Assembly: GCF_023147505.1 (NCBI RefSeq) | Contig: NZ_JAHXPB010000006.1 | Span: forward strand, 186,001-250,000 | From: Brevundimonas sp. EYE_349 | GTDB taxonomy: Bacteria > Pseudomonadota > Alphaproteobacteria > Caulobacterales > Caulobacteraceae | Reading direction: 5' to 3' | DNA length: 64,000 nucleotides | Shown here: positions 35,180 to 43,768 of the stretch, one piece after another | How positions within the stretch are numbered: the stretch's first letter is position 1 | Layout: each line of letters begins with the position of its first letter | Program-made: the position numbers and the translations under genes | Notes under the pieces: generated by a model | The model's input: the letters and a program-made list of their open reading frames with translations, nothing else | Told to the model about the DNA's origin: nothing | Databases searched by the model: none

Positions 35180-35650
35180 ATGGAAAAGATGAAGACGATG
35201 GATTCGATGAAGGGGAGCTACCGTTCGTTCGGCTTCGAACTCGTTCTGGATTTCATCATCATGTACCTGGTGATGTACACGATGATCGCGTCCCTCAATC
35301 ACTTCTACTTCAACCTCAACAACGTCTACATGACGCTGATGATGGTTTCGCCGATGGCGATCCTCATGCTGATCTTCATGCGATCGATGTATCCGTCGAA
35401 ACGGACCAACCTGCTGATCGGCGGAGCCGCGGCCCTGGTGTTCGCGGTGAGCTTCTACGGCATGCGGACCCAGGCGGCGGTGGGCGACACCGAGTTCCTG
35501 CGCTCGATGATTCCCCACCATTCCGGCGCGATCCTGATGTGTCAGCAGGCGTCGCTGGAGGATCCGGAAGTGCTCGGTCTGTGCGAGGAGATCGTCAGCT
35601 CCCAGGAGAGGGAGATCGCCCAGATGAAAGCCATCCTGGCGCGGCGCTGA
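35180..35650 (+). CDS. DUF305 membrane protein
   Basis: A 156-residue protein with three membrane helices (residues about 20-45, 50-65 and 75-92), then a DUF305 tail: FLRSMIPHHSGAILMCQQASLEDPEVLGLCEEIV and QEREIAQMK. The PHHSGAI motif with Met and Cys suggests a copper site on the outer face. An AAAGGAG site 7 bases before the ATG at 35180 decides this start over the TTG at 35159. Confidence 0.85.
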   Translation: MEKMKTMDSMKGSYRSFGFELVLDFIIMYLVMYTMIASLNHFYFNLNNVYMTLMMVSPMAILMLIFMRSMYPSKRTNLLIGGAAALVFAVSFYGMRTQAAVGDTEFLRSMIPHHSGAILMCQQASLEDPEVLGLCEEIVSSQEREIAQMKAILARR

Positions 35651-35787
35651 TCCAGCGCCAGGCGACGGGAGTTTCCGGCCCGGTCGGCTCTGCGGCAGCG
35701 TGTCGCGAGGGCCGACCGGGTCGCCTGCGTAAAACCCTATAGATCGTCGCCTCGCCGAGGCGCGGTTCTGACTTTCAGGAGTATCTT

Positions 35788-37650
35788 ATGAAGCTAGATC
35801 GTCGACTGCTGCTGCGCGGCGCCGTCGCGGGCGGCGGTCTCGCCGCCTTGCAGGGCCTGATGCCCGCCTGGGCGCAGACGGGCTCGCCGGGGCTGCGGTC
35901 GGACCTGCCTACCCTGACTGGGCCGAATATCGATCTGACCATCGGTCAGACACCCTTCACCGTGAACGGGCGCACCGCGACCGCCACGACCATCAACGGC
36001 GTGCTGCCGGCGCCGGTGTTGCGGCTGCGTGAAGGCCAGAACGCCCGTCTGGCGGTGACGAACACCCTGGACGAAGACACCTCGATCCACTGGCATGGGA
36101 TTCTCCTGCCCTTCCAGATGGACGGGGTGCCCGGGATCAGCTTCCCAGGCATTAAGCCGCGCGAGACCTTCGTCTATGAGTTTCCGATCAGGCAGTCCGG
36201 CACCTTCTGGTACCACAGCCACTCCGGCCTGCAGGAGGCGCTCGGCCATTACGGGCCGATCGTCATCGATCCGGCCGGTGCCGATCCGGTCGCCTACGAC
36301 CGCGAGCATGTGCTGGTCCTGTCGGACTGGAGTTTCATGCATCCGCACGAAATCCTCGACAAGCTGAAGAAGAGCCCCGGCTACTTCAACCGGCAGCGCA
36401 CGACCCTGGCGGGCCTCTTCTCCGGCGAGGACCGCATGAGCCTGGAGGAACGGCGCATGTGGGGCCAGATGCGGATGGACCCGCGCGACATCCTCGACGT
36501 GAATGGGACGACCTACACCTATCTGATCAATGGACACGGCCCGCAGGAGAACTGGACCGGCCTGTTCCGACCCGGCGAACGGGTGCGGCTGCGCATCATC
36601 AACGCCTCGGCCATGTCGATCTTCAACGTCCGCATCCCCGGCCTGCCGATGACGGTGGTCCAGGCCGACGGCGAGAACGTGCGTCCGGTCGAGACCGACG
36701 AGTTCCAGATCTCCGTCGCCGAGACCTATGACGTCATCGTCCGACCGACCGAAGACCGGGCCTACACCATCGTATCCGAGGCCATCGACCGTTCCGGCAT
36801 GGGGCGGGCGACCCTTGCTCCGCGCCTGGGGATGACCGCCGAGGTTCCGCCGCTCCGCGAGGTTCCAAACCTGACCATGAAGGACATGGGCATGGGGGAC
36901 ATGGGCGGGATGGGCGGCATGGACCACGGCTCGATGGGAGGCCAGCCGGGCGGCGCCATGGCGGGGATGGATCATGGCGCCATGACCGGCGCCTCCGGCG
37001 GCGCCATGGCCGGGATGGATCACGGCGCCATGGCGACCCAGTCCACGGGTGCGATGACCGGGATGGACCACGGCTCCATGGCCGGCATGAGCATGCGCGA
37101 TCCCGCCAACGCGCCGCCGGACATGGCGGTGGGGGTCGGCGTGGACGCCATCGCCATGGCGCCGGCCAACCGCATGGGCGAGCGCCCGACGGGACTGGCC
37201 GACGTACCCCACCGCGTGCTGGTCTACACCGACCTGGTCTCGCTGACGCCCAACAAGGACCAGCGTCCCCCATCGCGGACCATGGAGATCCACCTGACCG
37301 GCAACATGGAGCGGTTCATGTGGGGCTTCGACGGAAGAAAGTTCAGCGAACTGGTCGAGCCGATCCGCTTTGAGCGGAACGAGCGGGTGAGGGTGACCCT
37401 GGTCAACGACACCATGATGGCCCACCCCATCCACCTGCACGGCCACTTCTTCGAACTGGTGACCGGCGGACCGGCGGGCCACCAACCGCTGAAGCATACG
37501 GTCAACGTTCTCCCCGGCGGCAAGGTCACCTTTGACCTGACCGCCGACAATCCCGGGGACTGGGCCTTCCACTGTCACATGCTGATGCACATGCACGCGG
37601 GCATGTTCAACGTCGTCACCGTCCGCCCGATGGCAGGAGCTTCGTCATGA
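35788..37650 (+). CDS. pcoA: Periplasmic multicopper oxidase CopA/PcoA
   Basis: A 620-residue Tat-exported oxidase that detoxifies Cu(I). The signal peptide reads LDRRLLLRGAVAGGGLAALQG. Copper-ligand motifs are all present: SIHWHGILLPFQMDG, WYHSHSGLQEA, HPIHLHGHFFEL and the type 1 motif HCHMLMHMHAGM. Between about residues 365 and 435 there is a Met/His-rich insert made of repeated MDHG(S/A)M units that probably scavenges Cu(I). The stop overlaps the copB start (ATGA). Confidence 0.94.
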   Translation: MKLDRRLLLRGAVAGGGLAALQGLMPAWAQTGSPGLRSDLPTLTGPNIDLTIGQTPFTVNGRTATATTINGVLPAPVLRLREGQNARLAVTNTLDEDTSIHWHGILLPFQMDGVPGISFPGIKPRETFVYEFPIRQSGTFWYHSHSGLQEALGHYGPIVIDPAGADPVAYDREHVLVLSDWSFMHPHEILDKLKKSPGYFNRQRTTLAGLFSGEDRMSLEERRMWGQMRMDPRDILDVNGTTYTYLINGHGPQENWTGLFRPGERVRLRIINASAMSIFNVRIPGLPMTVVQADGENVRPVETDEFQISVAETYDVIVRPTEDRAYTIVSEAIDRSGMGRATLAPRLGMTAEVPPLREVPNLTMKDMGMGDMGGMGGMDHGSMGGQPGGAMAGMDHGAMTGASGGAMAGMDHGAMATQSTGAMTGMDHGSMAGMSMRDPANAPPDMAVGVGVDAIAMAPANRMGERPTGLADVPHRVLVYTDLVSLTPNKDQRPPSRTMEIHLTGNMERFMWGFDGRKFSELVEPIRFERNERVRVTLVNDTMMAHPIHLHGHFFELVTGGPAGHQPLKHTVNVLPGGKVTFDLTADNPGDWAFHCHMLMHMHAGMFNVVTVRPMAGASS

Positions 37651-39170
37651 TCCGTCGGTCTGTGGGTCTCGTCCCTCTGCTCCTCGCGGCCTCGGCCGGC
37701 CCGGTGTTCGCCCAGAGCCACGCCGGGCACGGCGCGGCGGCTAACGCCGTCCAGCCCGCCGTCCAGCTGCCCGCCGGTTGCGTCCGGCGCGGCGCGCCGA
37801 CGGCGGATCCCTCCCGCGTCGGAACGCTCGGGGCGCCGGCCTGCCCAACCGGCGCCGTGCCCGAGCGCGCGCCGGCGTCGGCGGACCCCCACGCCGGGCA
37901 CGACATGTCGACGATGGGCCAGACCGCGCCCGCGCCGACCATGCCGGCGGGACATGACATGTCGACCATGCAGAGCGGCCAACAGCCGGCCGGCGCCGGT
38001 CAGCCGAATCCTCACGCCGGGCACGACATGTCGACGATGCGGCAGACCGCGCCCGCGCCGGCCATGCCGGCGGGACATGACATGTCGACCATGCAGAGCG
38101 GCCAACAGCCGGCCGGCGCCGGTCAGCCGAATCCCCACGCCGGGCACGACATGTCGACGATGCGGCAGACCGCGCCCGCGCCGACCATGCCGGCGGGACA
38201 TGACATGTTGACCATGCAGGCCGGCCAACAGCCGGCCGCCGCCGGTCAGCCGGATCCCCACGCCGGGCACGACATGTCAACGATGCGGCAGACCGCGCCC
38301 GCGTCGGCCATGCCGGCGGGACATGACATGTCGACCATGGGGCAGATGCCCCCGGGTCATGACATGTCGGCCATGGCGATGCCGCCCGACGTGCCGACCA
38401 GCGCGGACAACCCGGGACGCCCTCCGGAAATGCCCGTTCCGCCCGGGGCGACCAGCGGCCCCGCTCACGCCGCCGATACCCTGTTCGATCCCGCGGAGAT
38501 GGCGGCGGCCCGCGAACAGCTTCGCGTCGAGAATGGCGACGTGCGGACCACCGCGGTGATCATCGACCAGCTCGAAGCGAGTTTCGGAGACGGCGAAGAA
38601 GGCTACGCGCTGGACGCGCAGGGCTGGACCGGCGGCGACATCAACCGCTTCTGGTGGAAGTCGGAAGTCGAGGGCGACTTCGACGGCGAGGTCGAGGAAG
38701 CCGAGATCCAGGCCCTTTACAGCCGGGCGTTCCGGCCCTTCTTCGACTTCCAGACGGGTCTGCGACAGACCTACCGTCCGGAGGGCGATCGAACCGATCT
38801 GGTCGTGGGCGTTCAGGGCCTCGCGCCTTACTGGTTCGAGGTCGATGCGGCGGCCTTCCTCTCCAACAAGGGTGAACTCACGGCGAGGGCGGAGGCCGAA
38901 TACGATCAGCGGATCACCAACCGCTGGATCGTGCAGCCTCGCGCTGAAGTCGTGCTGTCGGCCGAGGACATCCCCGAGCTCCGGATTGGATCCGGCCTGA
39001 CGTCGCTCCAGATCGGGGCTCGGCTGCGGTACGAATTCCACAAGGAGTTCGCCCCCTATGTCGGCCTGGAATGGACCAAGAGCTTCGGGAATACGGCGGA
39101 CTTCCTCGAAGCCGATGGGCGAAGCTCGGAAGACACGCGCCTCGTCGTCGGCATCCGGACGTGGTTCTAG
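37647..39170 (+). CDS. pcoB: Outer-membrane copper-resistance protein CopB/PcoB with expanded repeats
   Basis: A 507-residue outer-membrane protein. It has a signal peptide (ending VFAQ), a long Met/His-rich region (about residues 75-255) built from tandem HAGHDMSTM units, and a C-terminal CopB barrel domain (from about residue 310: WWKSEVEGDFDGEVEEAEIQALYSRAFRPFFDFQTGLRQ, ending TRLVVGIRTWF). It is translationally coupled to the oxidase gene. The repeats are far longer than in a typical CopB. Confidence 0.92.
   Translation: MIRRSVGLVPLLLAASAGPVFAQSHAGHGAAANAVQPAVQLPAGCVRRGAPTADPSRVGTLGAPACPTGAVPERAPASADPHAGHDMSTMGQTAPAPTMPAGHDMSTMQSGQQPAGAGQPNPHAGHDMSTMRQTAPAPAMPAGHDMSTMQSGQQPAGAGQPNPHAGHDMSTMRQTAPAPTMPAGHDMLTMQAGQQPAAAGQPDPHAGHDMSTMRQTAPASAMPAGHDMSTMGQMPPGHDMSAMAMPPDVPTSADNPGRPPEMPVPPGATSGPAHAADTLFDPAEMAAAREQLRVENGDVRTTAVIIDQLEASFGDGEEGYALDAQGWTGGDINRFWWKSEVEGDFDGEVEEAEIQALYSRAFRPFFDFQTGLRQTYRPEGDRTDLVVGVQGLAPYWFEVDAAAFLSNKGELTARAEAEYDQRITNRWIVQPRAEVVLSAEDIPELRIGSGLTSLQIGARLRYEFHKEFAPYVGLEWTKSFGNTADFLEADGRSSEDTRLVVGIRTWF
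37890..38339 (+). repeat. 123-bp tandem coding repeat inside copB
   Basis: The units start at 37890, 38013, 38136 and 38259, exactly 123 bases (41 codons) apart; the last is cut short at about 38339. Each encodes HAGHDMSTM, then a TAPAP spacer, PAGHDMSTM and a QSGQQPAGAGQP spacer. The high DNA identity points to recent expansion by slippage or unequal exchange. Confidence 0.92.
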
Positions 39171-39285
39171 CGAAGGTCGGCGGCGGCGGGCCTCGTCTGA
39201 TCCTTGGCCCCGATAGGCGGTCGCGGATCGTCGCCGAGGCGCGGCGTCCCCGGTCTCGGCGGCTGGAAAGGACGGGGAGGTCTCG

Positions 39286-40047
39286 GTGAGGCCGCGGCCC
39301 CTCTCGGCCGTGGTCATCGACCTCGACGACACCCTGCTCTCGGCCTACCGCCGGCCGGATCTGGCCTGGCGGAGCGTCTGCTTGATGATGCAAGCCGAGC
39401 TGGGCGGCCTCGCCCCGGATATCGCGGCGCAGGCGCTCACGCGGGCCGGGCAGGCGTTCTGGCGCGACCCGCGGTGTCATGAGTTGGGTCGCGCCGACCC
39501 ACGACACGCGCGGCGCCTCATCGCGACAGCGGCCTTCGAGACCCTGCTTCGGGAAGGCCATCCCGCACCGGCTTGCGAAACGGTCTCGAGCCTCGCCGAC
39601 GCCTTCAGCCGGCGGCGGGACGAAGAGATGCGGCTCGAGGCGGGGGCTGAGGCCCTGCTGCTCGACTTGCGCGACGCGGGCTATCGCCTCGCGCTTCTCA
39701 CCAACGGCGCCGGACCGTTGCAGCGCGCCAAGATCGAACGGTTCGGTCTCGAACCGTATTTCGATCACATTCAGATCGAGGGCGAAGTCGGCGTGGGAAA
39801 GCCCTTTCCCGACGCGTTCAGGCGTGCGTTCGCCGCCCTGGCCGTCGAGGCCCCCGAGGTCTGCGTGATCGGCGACAGCCTCGAATGGGACATCCGTCCG
39901 GCCAAGGCTCTGGGCTGTCGGACCGTGCTGTATGATCCGGAACGGGCCCTTGAGGCCGAACTCCGTCGCAGCGACGCCGACGTGGTGGTCAGGACCTTGA
40001 CGGGCCTGGCGCGTTGTCTGCCTGCGCTTCACACTCAGCGTGAATGA
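39286..40047 (+). CDS. HAD-superfamily hydrolase
   Basis: A 253-residue cytosolic phosphatase-type enzyme. Motif I is VVIDLDDTLLSAY (nucleophile Asp), motif II LLTNGAG, motif III Lys in VGVGKPFPDAF, and motif IV VIGDSLEWDI. The cap domain is helical, as in subfamily I. GTG start at 39286. It lies 115 bases after copB on the same strand. Substrate unknown; a link to copper is not supported. Confidence 0.85.
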   Translation: MRPRPLSAVVIDLDDTLLSAYRRPDLAWRSVCLMMQAELGGLAPDIAAQALTRAGQAFWRDPRCHELGRADPRHARRLIATAAFETLLREGHPAPACETVSSLADAFSRRRDEEMRLEAGAEALLLDLRDAGYRLALLTNGAGPLQRAKIERFGLEPYFDHIQIEGEVGVGKPFPDAFRRAFAALAVEAPEVCVIGDSLEWDIRPAKALGCRTVLYDPERALEAELRRSDADVVVRTLTGLARCLPALHTQRE

Positions 40048-40130
40048 AGGGTTCGGCGTGCGGGATACCGCCGCGTCGCTTTTAAGCCGCCCGCGATCGA
40101 GGTGCGCCAGATCGACGATCCGATCGCGCA

Positions 40131-40163
40131 AGAAAAACGCCGCGCGGCTCGCCGCGCGGCGTT
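40131..40163 (-). terminator. Rho-independent terminator of the minus-strand copC-like unit
   Basis: Perfect 12-base stem AACGCCGCGCGG / CCGCGCGGCGTT around a 4-base loop (40136-40163). On the minus strand it is followed by a run of T (AAAAA on the plus strand at 40133-40137). It lies 44 bases after the stop of the gene at 40208-40618. Confidence 0.85.
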
Positions 40164-40207
40164 CCCCACTTCGGTTTCGGCCCCTCAGGAGGCGGGAGGC
40201 CGCCTCC

Positions 40208-40618
40208 TCAGTGAACCATGAAACGGACGACGCCGTTCATCTGATGGCCGTCGGCGCCCTTCGCGGTCCAGGCGGCGGCGTAGGTGCCGGGCGCGAGGGC
40301 CGGAAGCGGGGCGCTGACCGTGACCGCGGGTGCAGCCTCCGCTGACAGGGCCACATCGACCGCCTGGTTCGACGGTCCGCCGGTCAGGCGAAGGGACGTC
40401 AGGACCATGGCGTGCGGGAAAGTCGCCGAGAAGGTGGTCGGGGCGGAGGACAGCATGGCGTTGTCCGCCGGAGTGGTCGCCACGCCATTGGCCGGCGCCT
40501 GCATGGCGGCGTGGTCCTGCGCCGACATGCCGGCATGCGACTGGCTCTGGGCCTGGGCGGCCGACAGAGGAGCGAAGGCCGCGAGGGCGGCGAGAGTGGC
40601 GCGTATTGAACGGTTCAT
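40208..40618 (-). CDS. CopC-domain periplasmic copper-resistance protein
   Basis: A 136-residue secreted protein with a signal peptide (ending AQAQ), a short Met/His segment SHAGMSAQDHAAM, and a CopC-like domain ending GTYAAAWTAKGADGHQMNGVVRFMVH. The N-terminal His brace of true CopC is not at the mature N-terminus, so it may bind copper in another way. It follows the lipoprotein gene at 40644-40979 and ends at a strong terminator. Confidence 0.82.
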   Translation of the reverse strand: MNRSIRATLAALAAFAPLSAAQAQSQSHAGMSAQDHAAMQAPANGVATTPADNAMLSSAPTTFSATFPHAMVLTSLRLTGGPSNQAVDVALSAEAAPAVTVSAPLPALAPGTYAAAWTAKGADGHQMNGVVRFMVH

Positions 40619-40643
40619 CGAAAACTCCTGGACTTCAAGCGAA

Positions 40644-40979
40644 CTACTGTTTGGGCGGCATGGTCATGCCGTCCATCTTCGACATGTCATGGCCGGCCAT
40701 CGGATCGGCAGGCGGCGGTGTCGGCTCTGGCGCGGGCGCGGGCCGGGGGGCCGGGCGGGGCGCCGATGCCTTGGGAGGCGCGGCCGGGGTTGATGCGGCA
40801 GGGGCGGGCGTGGCGGCCTGCGGCGGCGTCGACTCGGGGGTTGCGGCCGGCACGGCTTCCATCGGAGCCATCGCTGAAGCGTCCGGCGTCGGCTCGGCGT
40901 CCACCGGTTGAGGCTCGGCGGCGGGCTGGCAGGCGCCCAGGGTGACCGCCGCGGCCGCGGCGAGGATCGGCAATCTCAT
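40644..40979 (-). CDS. Pro/Ala-rich lipoprotein with Met/His copper-binding tail
   Basis: A 111-residue predicted lipoprotein (signal peptide with lipobox LGAC). The middle is a long Pro/Ala spacer. The C-terminus MAGHDMSKMDGMTMPPKQ is rich in Met and His and probably binds Cu(I). The motif GHDMS matches the repeats of CopB at 37890-38339. It is probably co-transcribed with the CopC-domain gene downstream. Confidence 0.75.
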   Translation of the reverse strand: MRLPILAAAAAVTLGACQPAAEPQPVDAEPTPDASAMAPMEAVPAATPESTPPQAATPAPAASTPAAPPKASAPRPAPRPAPAPEPTPPPADPMAGHDMSKMDGMTMPPKQ

Positions 40980-41087
40980 GTGGCAAGCTCCTGATAAGAG
41001 GGCGACGGTCAGGTATTTCCATCGACGCCTTCATACTGGTTTACGCGGGCGAGCGCCGCAGCCCTCGCCGTCCGGCCTTCATCCGCG

Positions 41088-41666
41088 TCATTTCGGAGCC
41101 GGCGGGACGTCGCCCGCGCCGCCCAGGACATCGAACAGCTTGCGACGGGCGCGCGCGACGCGCGTCTCCACCGTCTTGACGGTCACGCCGAGAATTTCGG
41201 CCGCTTCCGCCTGGCTGCGCCCCTCGATCGCGGTGAGCAGCAGCGGGGCCTTGAGATGCGGCGGCAAAAGGCTGATCGCCTCGTTCAGACGGGCGAGTCG
41301 GTCGCCGGCCTCCATCCGTTCATCCGCCGGCTCGTCGCCGTTCGCCACGGCCAAGGCTTCCGGCGATGCCAGATCGACGTCGCCCCGGATCAGGCGTCGG
41401 ACGAACCGGCGGCGGCTCCAGTCCCGGCATTTGTTGAGCGCTATGGTCCGGATCCAAGCTTCGAAGGGCCGGGTCGGGTCATAGCGGCGGATGTTGATCC
41501 ACGCCGCCGCATAGGTCTCCTGCAACAGATCCCACGCATCCTGTTCGTCGCCGACATAGCGCCGGACGAAGCGGAACAGGGCCGTCTTGGTCTGCTGCAT
41601 CAGCGCGCCGAAGGCCGCCCGATCGCCGCCGGCGGCGCGCGCTGACAGGTTCGCTGGACTCTCCAC
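41088..41666 (-). CDS. cnrH: ECF sigma factor of CnrH type
   Basis: A 192-residue ECF sigma factor. Region 2 is visible in DAWDLLQETYAAAWINIRRYDPTRPFEAWIRTIALNKCRDW and region 4 in LLPPHLKAPLLLTAIEGRSQAEAAEILGVTVKTVETRVARARRKL. It lies 8 bases after the CnrX-like gene and completes a Y-X-H operon as in the cnr and ncc nickel/cobalt loci of Cupriavidus. It should be released to transcribe its targets when Ni or Co reaches the periplasm. Confidence 0.88.
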   Translation of the reverse strand: MESPANLSARAAGGDRAAFGALMQQTKTALFRFVRRYVGDEQDAWDLLQETYAAAWINIRRYDPTRPFEAWIRTIALNKCRDWSRRRFVRRLIRGDVDLASPEALAVANGDEPADERMEAGDRLARLNEAISLLPPHLKAPLLLTAIEGRSQAEAAEILGVTVKTVETRVARARRKLFDVLGGAGDVPPAPK

Positions 41667-41674
41667 CCGGAACG

Positions 41675-42115
41675 CTAGCCTTCGTCGGGCGCGAGAGCCG
41701 CCACGATGCGGTCGTCGAAGACCTCGGCCTGGGCAGGGGTCAGCACCGACCGCATCTCGAAGACGTGGGCTATCGTCTCCTTCTGAAGGGCGCCCATGGC
41801 GACGTGGAAATGGTCAACCGCGGCCTGAACCGGGGGACCGTCGCCGTCGCTCTGTTCGATCGCGCGCGCCAGCTCGAGGTTGGCCGCGCGGACATCGGCT
41901 TCGAGCGCGGGCCGACGCGCTGCGAACCGGGCCTCGACCGCCTCGATGCGCGTCAACTGGTCAGGCGACAGCTTGAGATCGTGGTGCACGATGTCGTGCA
42001 GGGACGGCGGCTCGCGCCGGCTCAGCACCCAGCTGGCGCTGATCCAGGTGCCCGCGCCGCTGGCGACGGCCGCCAGCACGGCCGTCAGGACGATCGCGCG
42101 CCAGCCGCGCATCAC
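41675..42115 (-). CDS. cnrX: CnrX-like periplasmic Ni/Co sensor
   Basis: A 146-residue protein with one N-terminal membrane anchor (residues about 8-30) and a helical periplasmic domain. Candidate ligands are H40, H44, E61, H117 and M121. Their spacing is identical to the Ni/Co site of CnrX from Cupriavidus (H42, H46, E63, H119, M123 from published work). This supports real metal sensing and not mere fold similarity. Its start overlaps the cnrY-like stop (ATGA). Confidence 0.88.
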   Translation of the reverse strand: MMRGWRAIVLTAVLAAVASGAGTWISASWVLSRREPPSLHDIVHHDLKLSPDQLTRIEAVEARFAARRPALEADVRAANLELARAIEQSDGDGPPVQAAVDHFHVAMGALQKETIAHVFEMRSVLTPAQAEVFDDRIVAALAPDEG

Positions 42116-42393
42116 CGCCCGGTTTCCAGTCTCACCAGAGGCGACAGGCCCGCATCGACCGTGAAGATGGCCATCTCTCCCGGCGGGCTCGGCGCGGCGG
42201 CCGCGCCGACGCCGCCCGCCGTCAGACCGGTGGCGAGGGCCACGGCGACCGCGCCGAGACGGACCTGCGTGGCCAGTCTTTCGCCGCGAAGCGTCTCGAC
42301 CCGGCTCCAGACCAGCGGTTCGAGCCCGTCGAGCGACCGGCCGATGGGCGTCATCGCGGACTCGGCCAGAATGTCATCCAGTTTAAGCGACAT
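42112..42393 (-). CDS. cnrY: CnrY-like membrane anti-sigma factor
   Basis: A 93-residue protein. The N-terminal cytosolic part (MSLKLDDILAESAMTPIGRSLDGLEPLVWSRVETLR) would bind the sigma factor, then one membrane segment (near residues 45-66) and a short periplasmic tail. The size, layout and place as first gene of a Y-X-H operon match CnrY. Sequence identity to known CnrY is likely low, so the call rests mainly on context. Confidence 0.75.
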   Translation of the reverse strand: MSLKLDDILAESAMTPIGRSLDGLEPLVWSRVETLRGERLATQVRLGAVAVALATGLTAGGVGAAAAPSPPGEMAIFTVDAGLSPLVRLETGR

Positions 42394-42510
42394 CGAACAC
42401 TCTCCTTGCGCCCCTACATCCTACTACGGCCAAGACCGTGACATCCCTCGGGCGAGGGGGCGGACCTCGCGCTGCGTAGATAGCAGAAGGGACAGGAGTG
42501 GAGAGGGTTT

Positions 42511-43161
42511 ATGACATCACGCGGATTTTTCCCGGCATTGGGACTCGCGCTCGCCTTGTCGGTGAGCGCGCCCGCGATCGCGCACGAGGATCATGACGCC
42601 CCGGCGGTTCGCGGCCAGAGCGCCGCATCGACCGCCGAGGGGCCGCAATCGGACATGACGGCCATGCCCGGCATGGCGGCCGACATGGACCACGGGGCCA
42701 TGATGGCGGACGAGGGTCCGAAACCCATGCCGCAGCGCCTGTACCGCTGGCTCGGCGCCATGCACCCGGCCGCGGTGCATTTTCCGATCGCCCTGTTCCT
42801 CGTCGCCGCCCTCCTCGAGATCGCCGCCCTGACCCTCCGGCGTCCGGTCCTGACCCAGGGCGCGCGCGTCATCATCGCCTTGGCGGCCATCTCCGCGGTC
42901 GGCGCAGTGGCATTGGGCTGGTTCGCCATGGGGATGCCGGGACGGGACGACGCGACCCACGCCTCTCACAGATGGCTCGGCACTTCGATCGCCGCGCTGG
43001 GCCTCCTCAGCTGGTGGGCGAAGGAGCACTGGGTCCGCCGGCCGGGGCCCGGGCGCGAGAGAGTCTACATCGGCCTGTTGACGCTCACCGCCGTCGCCGT
43101 CGTGATCAACGGCCTCTTGGGCGGCATGCTGACCCACGGCGTGAGACATCTGATGTTCTGA
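42511..43161 (+). CDS. DUF2231 membrane protein with Met/His periplasmic segment
   Basis: A 216-residue protein with a signal segment (ending AIA), a Met/His-rich part (MTAMPGMAADMDHGAMMADEG, residues about 50-72), then four helices with AMHPAAVHFPIALFLVAALLE, the DUF2231 core with conserved His. Divergent from the cnrYXH operon across 117 bases, so it may be a target of the sigma factor. Role unknown; membrane redox or copper handling is possible. Confidence 0.82.
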   Translation: MTSRGFFPALGLALALSVSAPAIAHEDHDAPAVRGQSAASTAEGPQSDMTAMPGMAADMDHGAMMADEGPKPMPQRLYRWLGAMHPAAVHFPIALFLVAALLEIAALTLRRPVLTQGARVIIALAAISAVGAVALGWFAMGMPGRDDATHASHRWLGTSIAALGLLSWWAKEHWVRRPGPGRERVYIGLLTLTAVAVVINGLLGGMLTHGVRHLMF

Positions 43162-43250
43162 AGGCCGCGCCGTCGTTCAACCTTCTCGTTTTTTCACCCA
43201 CGCCCGTCCGACACACCTTTCGCGGCCGGCAAACAGGAGCCTCGCCCACG

Positions 43251-43718
43251 ATGTTTCGTTCAACCTTCGCCGGACTGGCGGTCGCCGCTCTCCTCGCCAC
43301 CGCCTCGCAGGCCCAGACCGCGGACGAACAACAGGTCCGCGCCGTGGTCACCGCCTACAAGACCGCCATCGAGCGGATGGATGTGTCGCAGACGCCGGCC
43401 CTGTTCTGGTCCGACTCCGAAATCTTCGAGAACGGCGGCGTGGAGGGATCGTTCGCCTACTATCTGGAGCACCATCTGGGTCCTGAGTTCGCCGATCTCG
43501 CTGGGTTCGACTTCCGCGACCACGACATGAAGATCGAGGTCGATGGCGATACGGCCTTCGTAAGCGAGACCTACACCTACCACATCACCTTCAAGGACGG
43601 CGCGCGAGCTCCCATAGAACGCCGCGGCGCCGCGACCAGCGTCCTGCGCAAGCGAGGTGACGAGTGGAGGTTCGACATCTATCATTCCTCGGCGCGGCCT
43701 TTCCGTCCGGCGGCCTGA
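43251..43718 (+). CDS. Secreted SnoaL/NTF2-like protein
   Basis: A 155-residue protein with a signal peptide (ending ASQAQ) and a cone-shaped NTF2-like fold: VRAVVTAYKTAIERMDVSQTPALFW, then FRDHDMKIEVDGDTAFVSETYTYHITF and VLRKRGDEWRFDIYHSS. This family is often found in metal-resistance clusters but has no assigned reaction here. Start at 43251 follows an AGGAG site. Confidence 0.78.
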   Translation: MFRSTFAGLAVAALLATASQAQTADEQQVRAVVTAYKTAIERMDVSQTPALFWSDSEIFENGGVEGSFAYYLEHHLGPEFADLAGFDFRDHDMKIEVDGDTAFVSETYTYHITFKDGARAPIERRGAATSVLRKRGDEWRFDIYHSSARPFRPAA

Positions 43719-43768
43719 GCGCGACCGCGACGGTCAGCGCCGTTTGCACATCGTTTTCTTGAGGTCTC

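Noticed and set aside
35794..37596. A 600-codon open frame on the minus strand, His-rich
   Set aside because: Antisense shadow of the multicopper oxidase gene; the His come from reading ATG-rich Met codons backwards as CAT.
37890..38339. CRISPR-like direct repeats
   Set aside because: The 123-base period is a whole number of codons, the array lies inside copB in frame, and there are no unique spacers or cas genes.
42394..42510. A defined CnrH-type promoter between cnrY and the DUF2231 gene
   Set aside because: I looked for matching -35 and -10 elements on both strands and could not find a convincing pair shared with other genes in the window.
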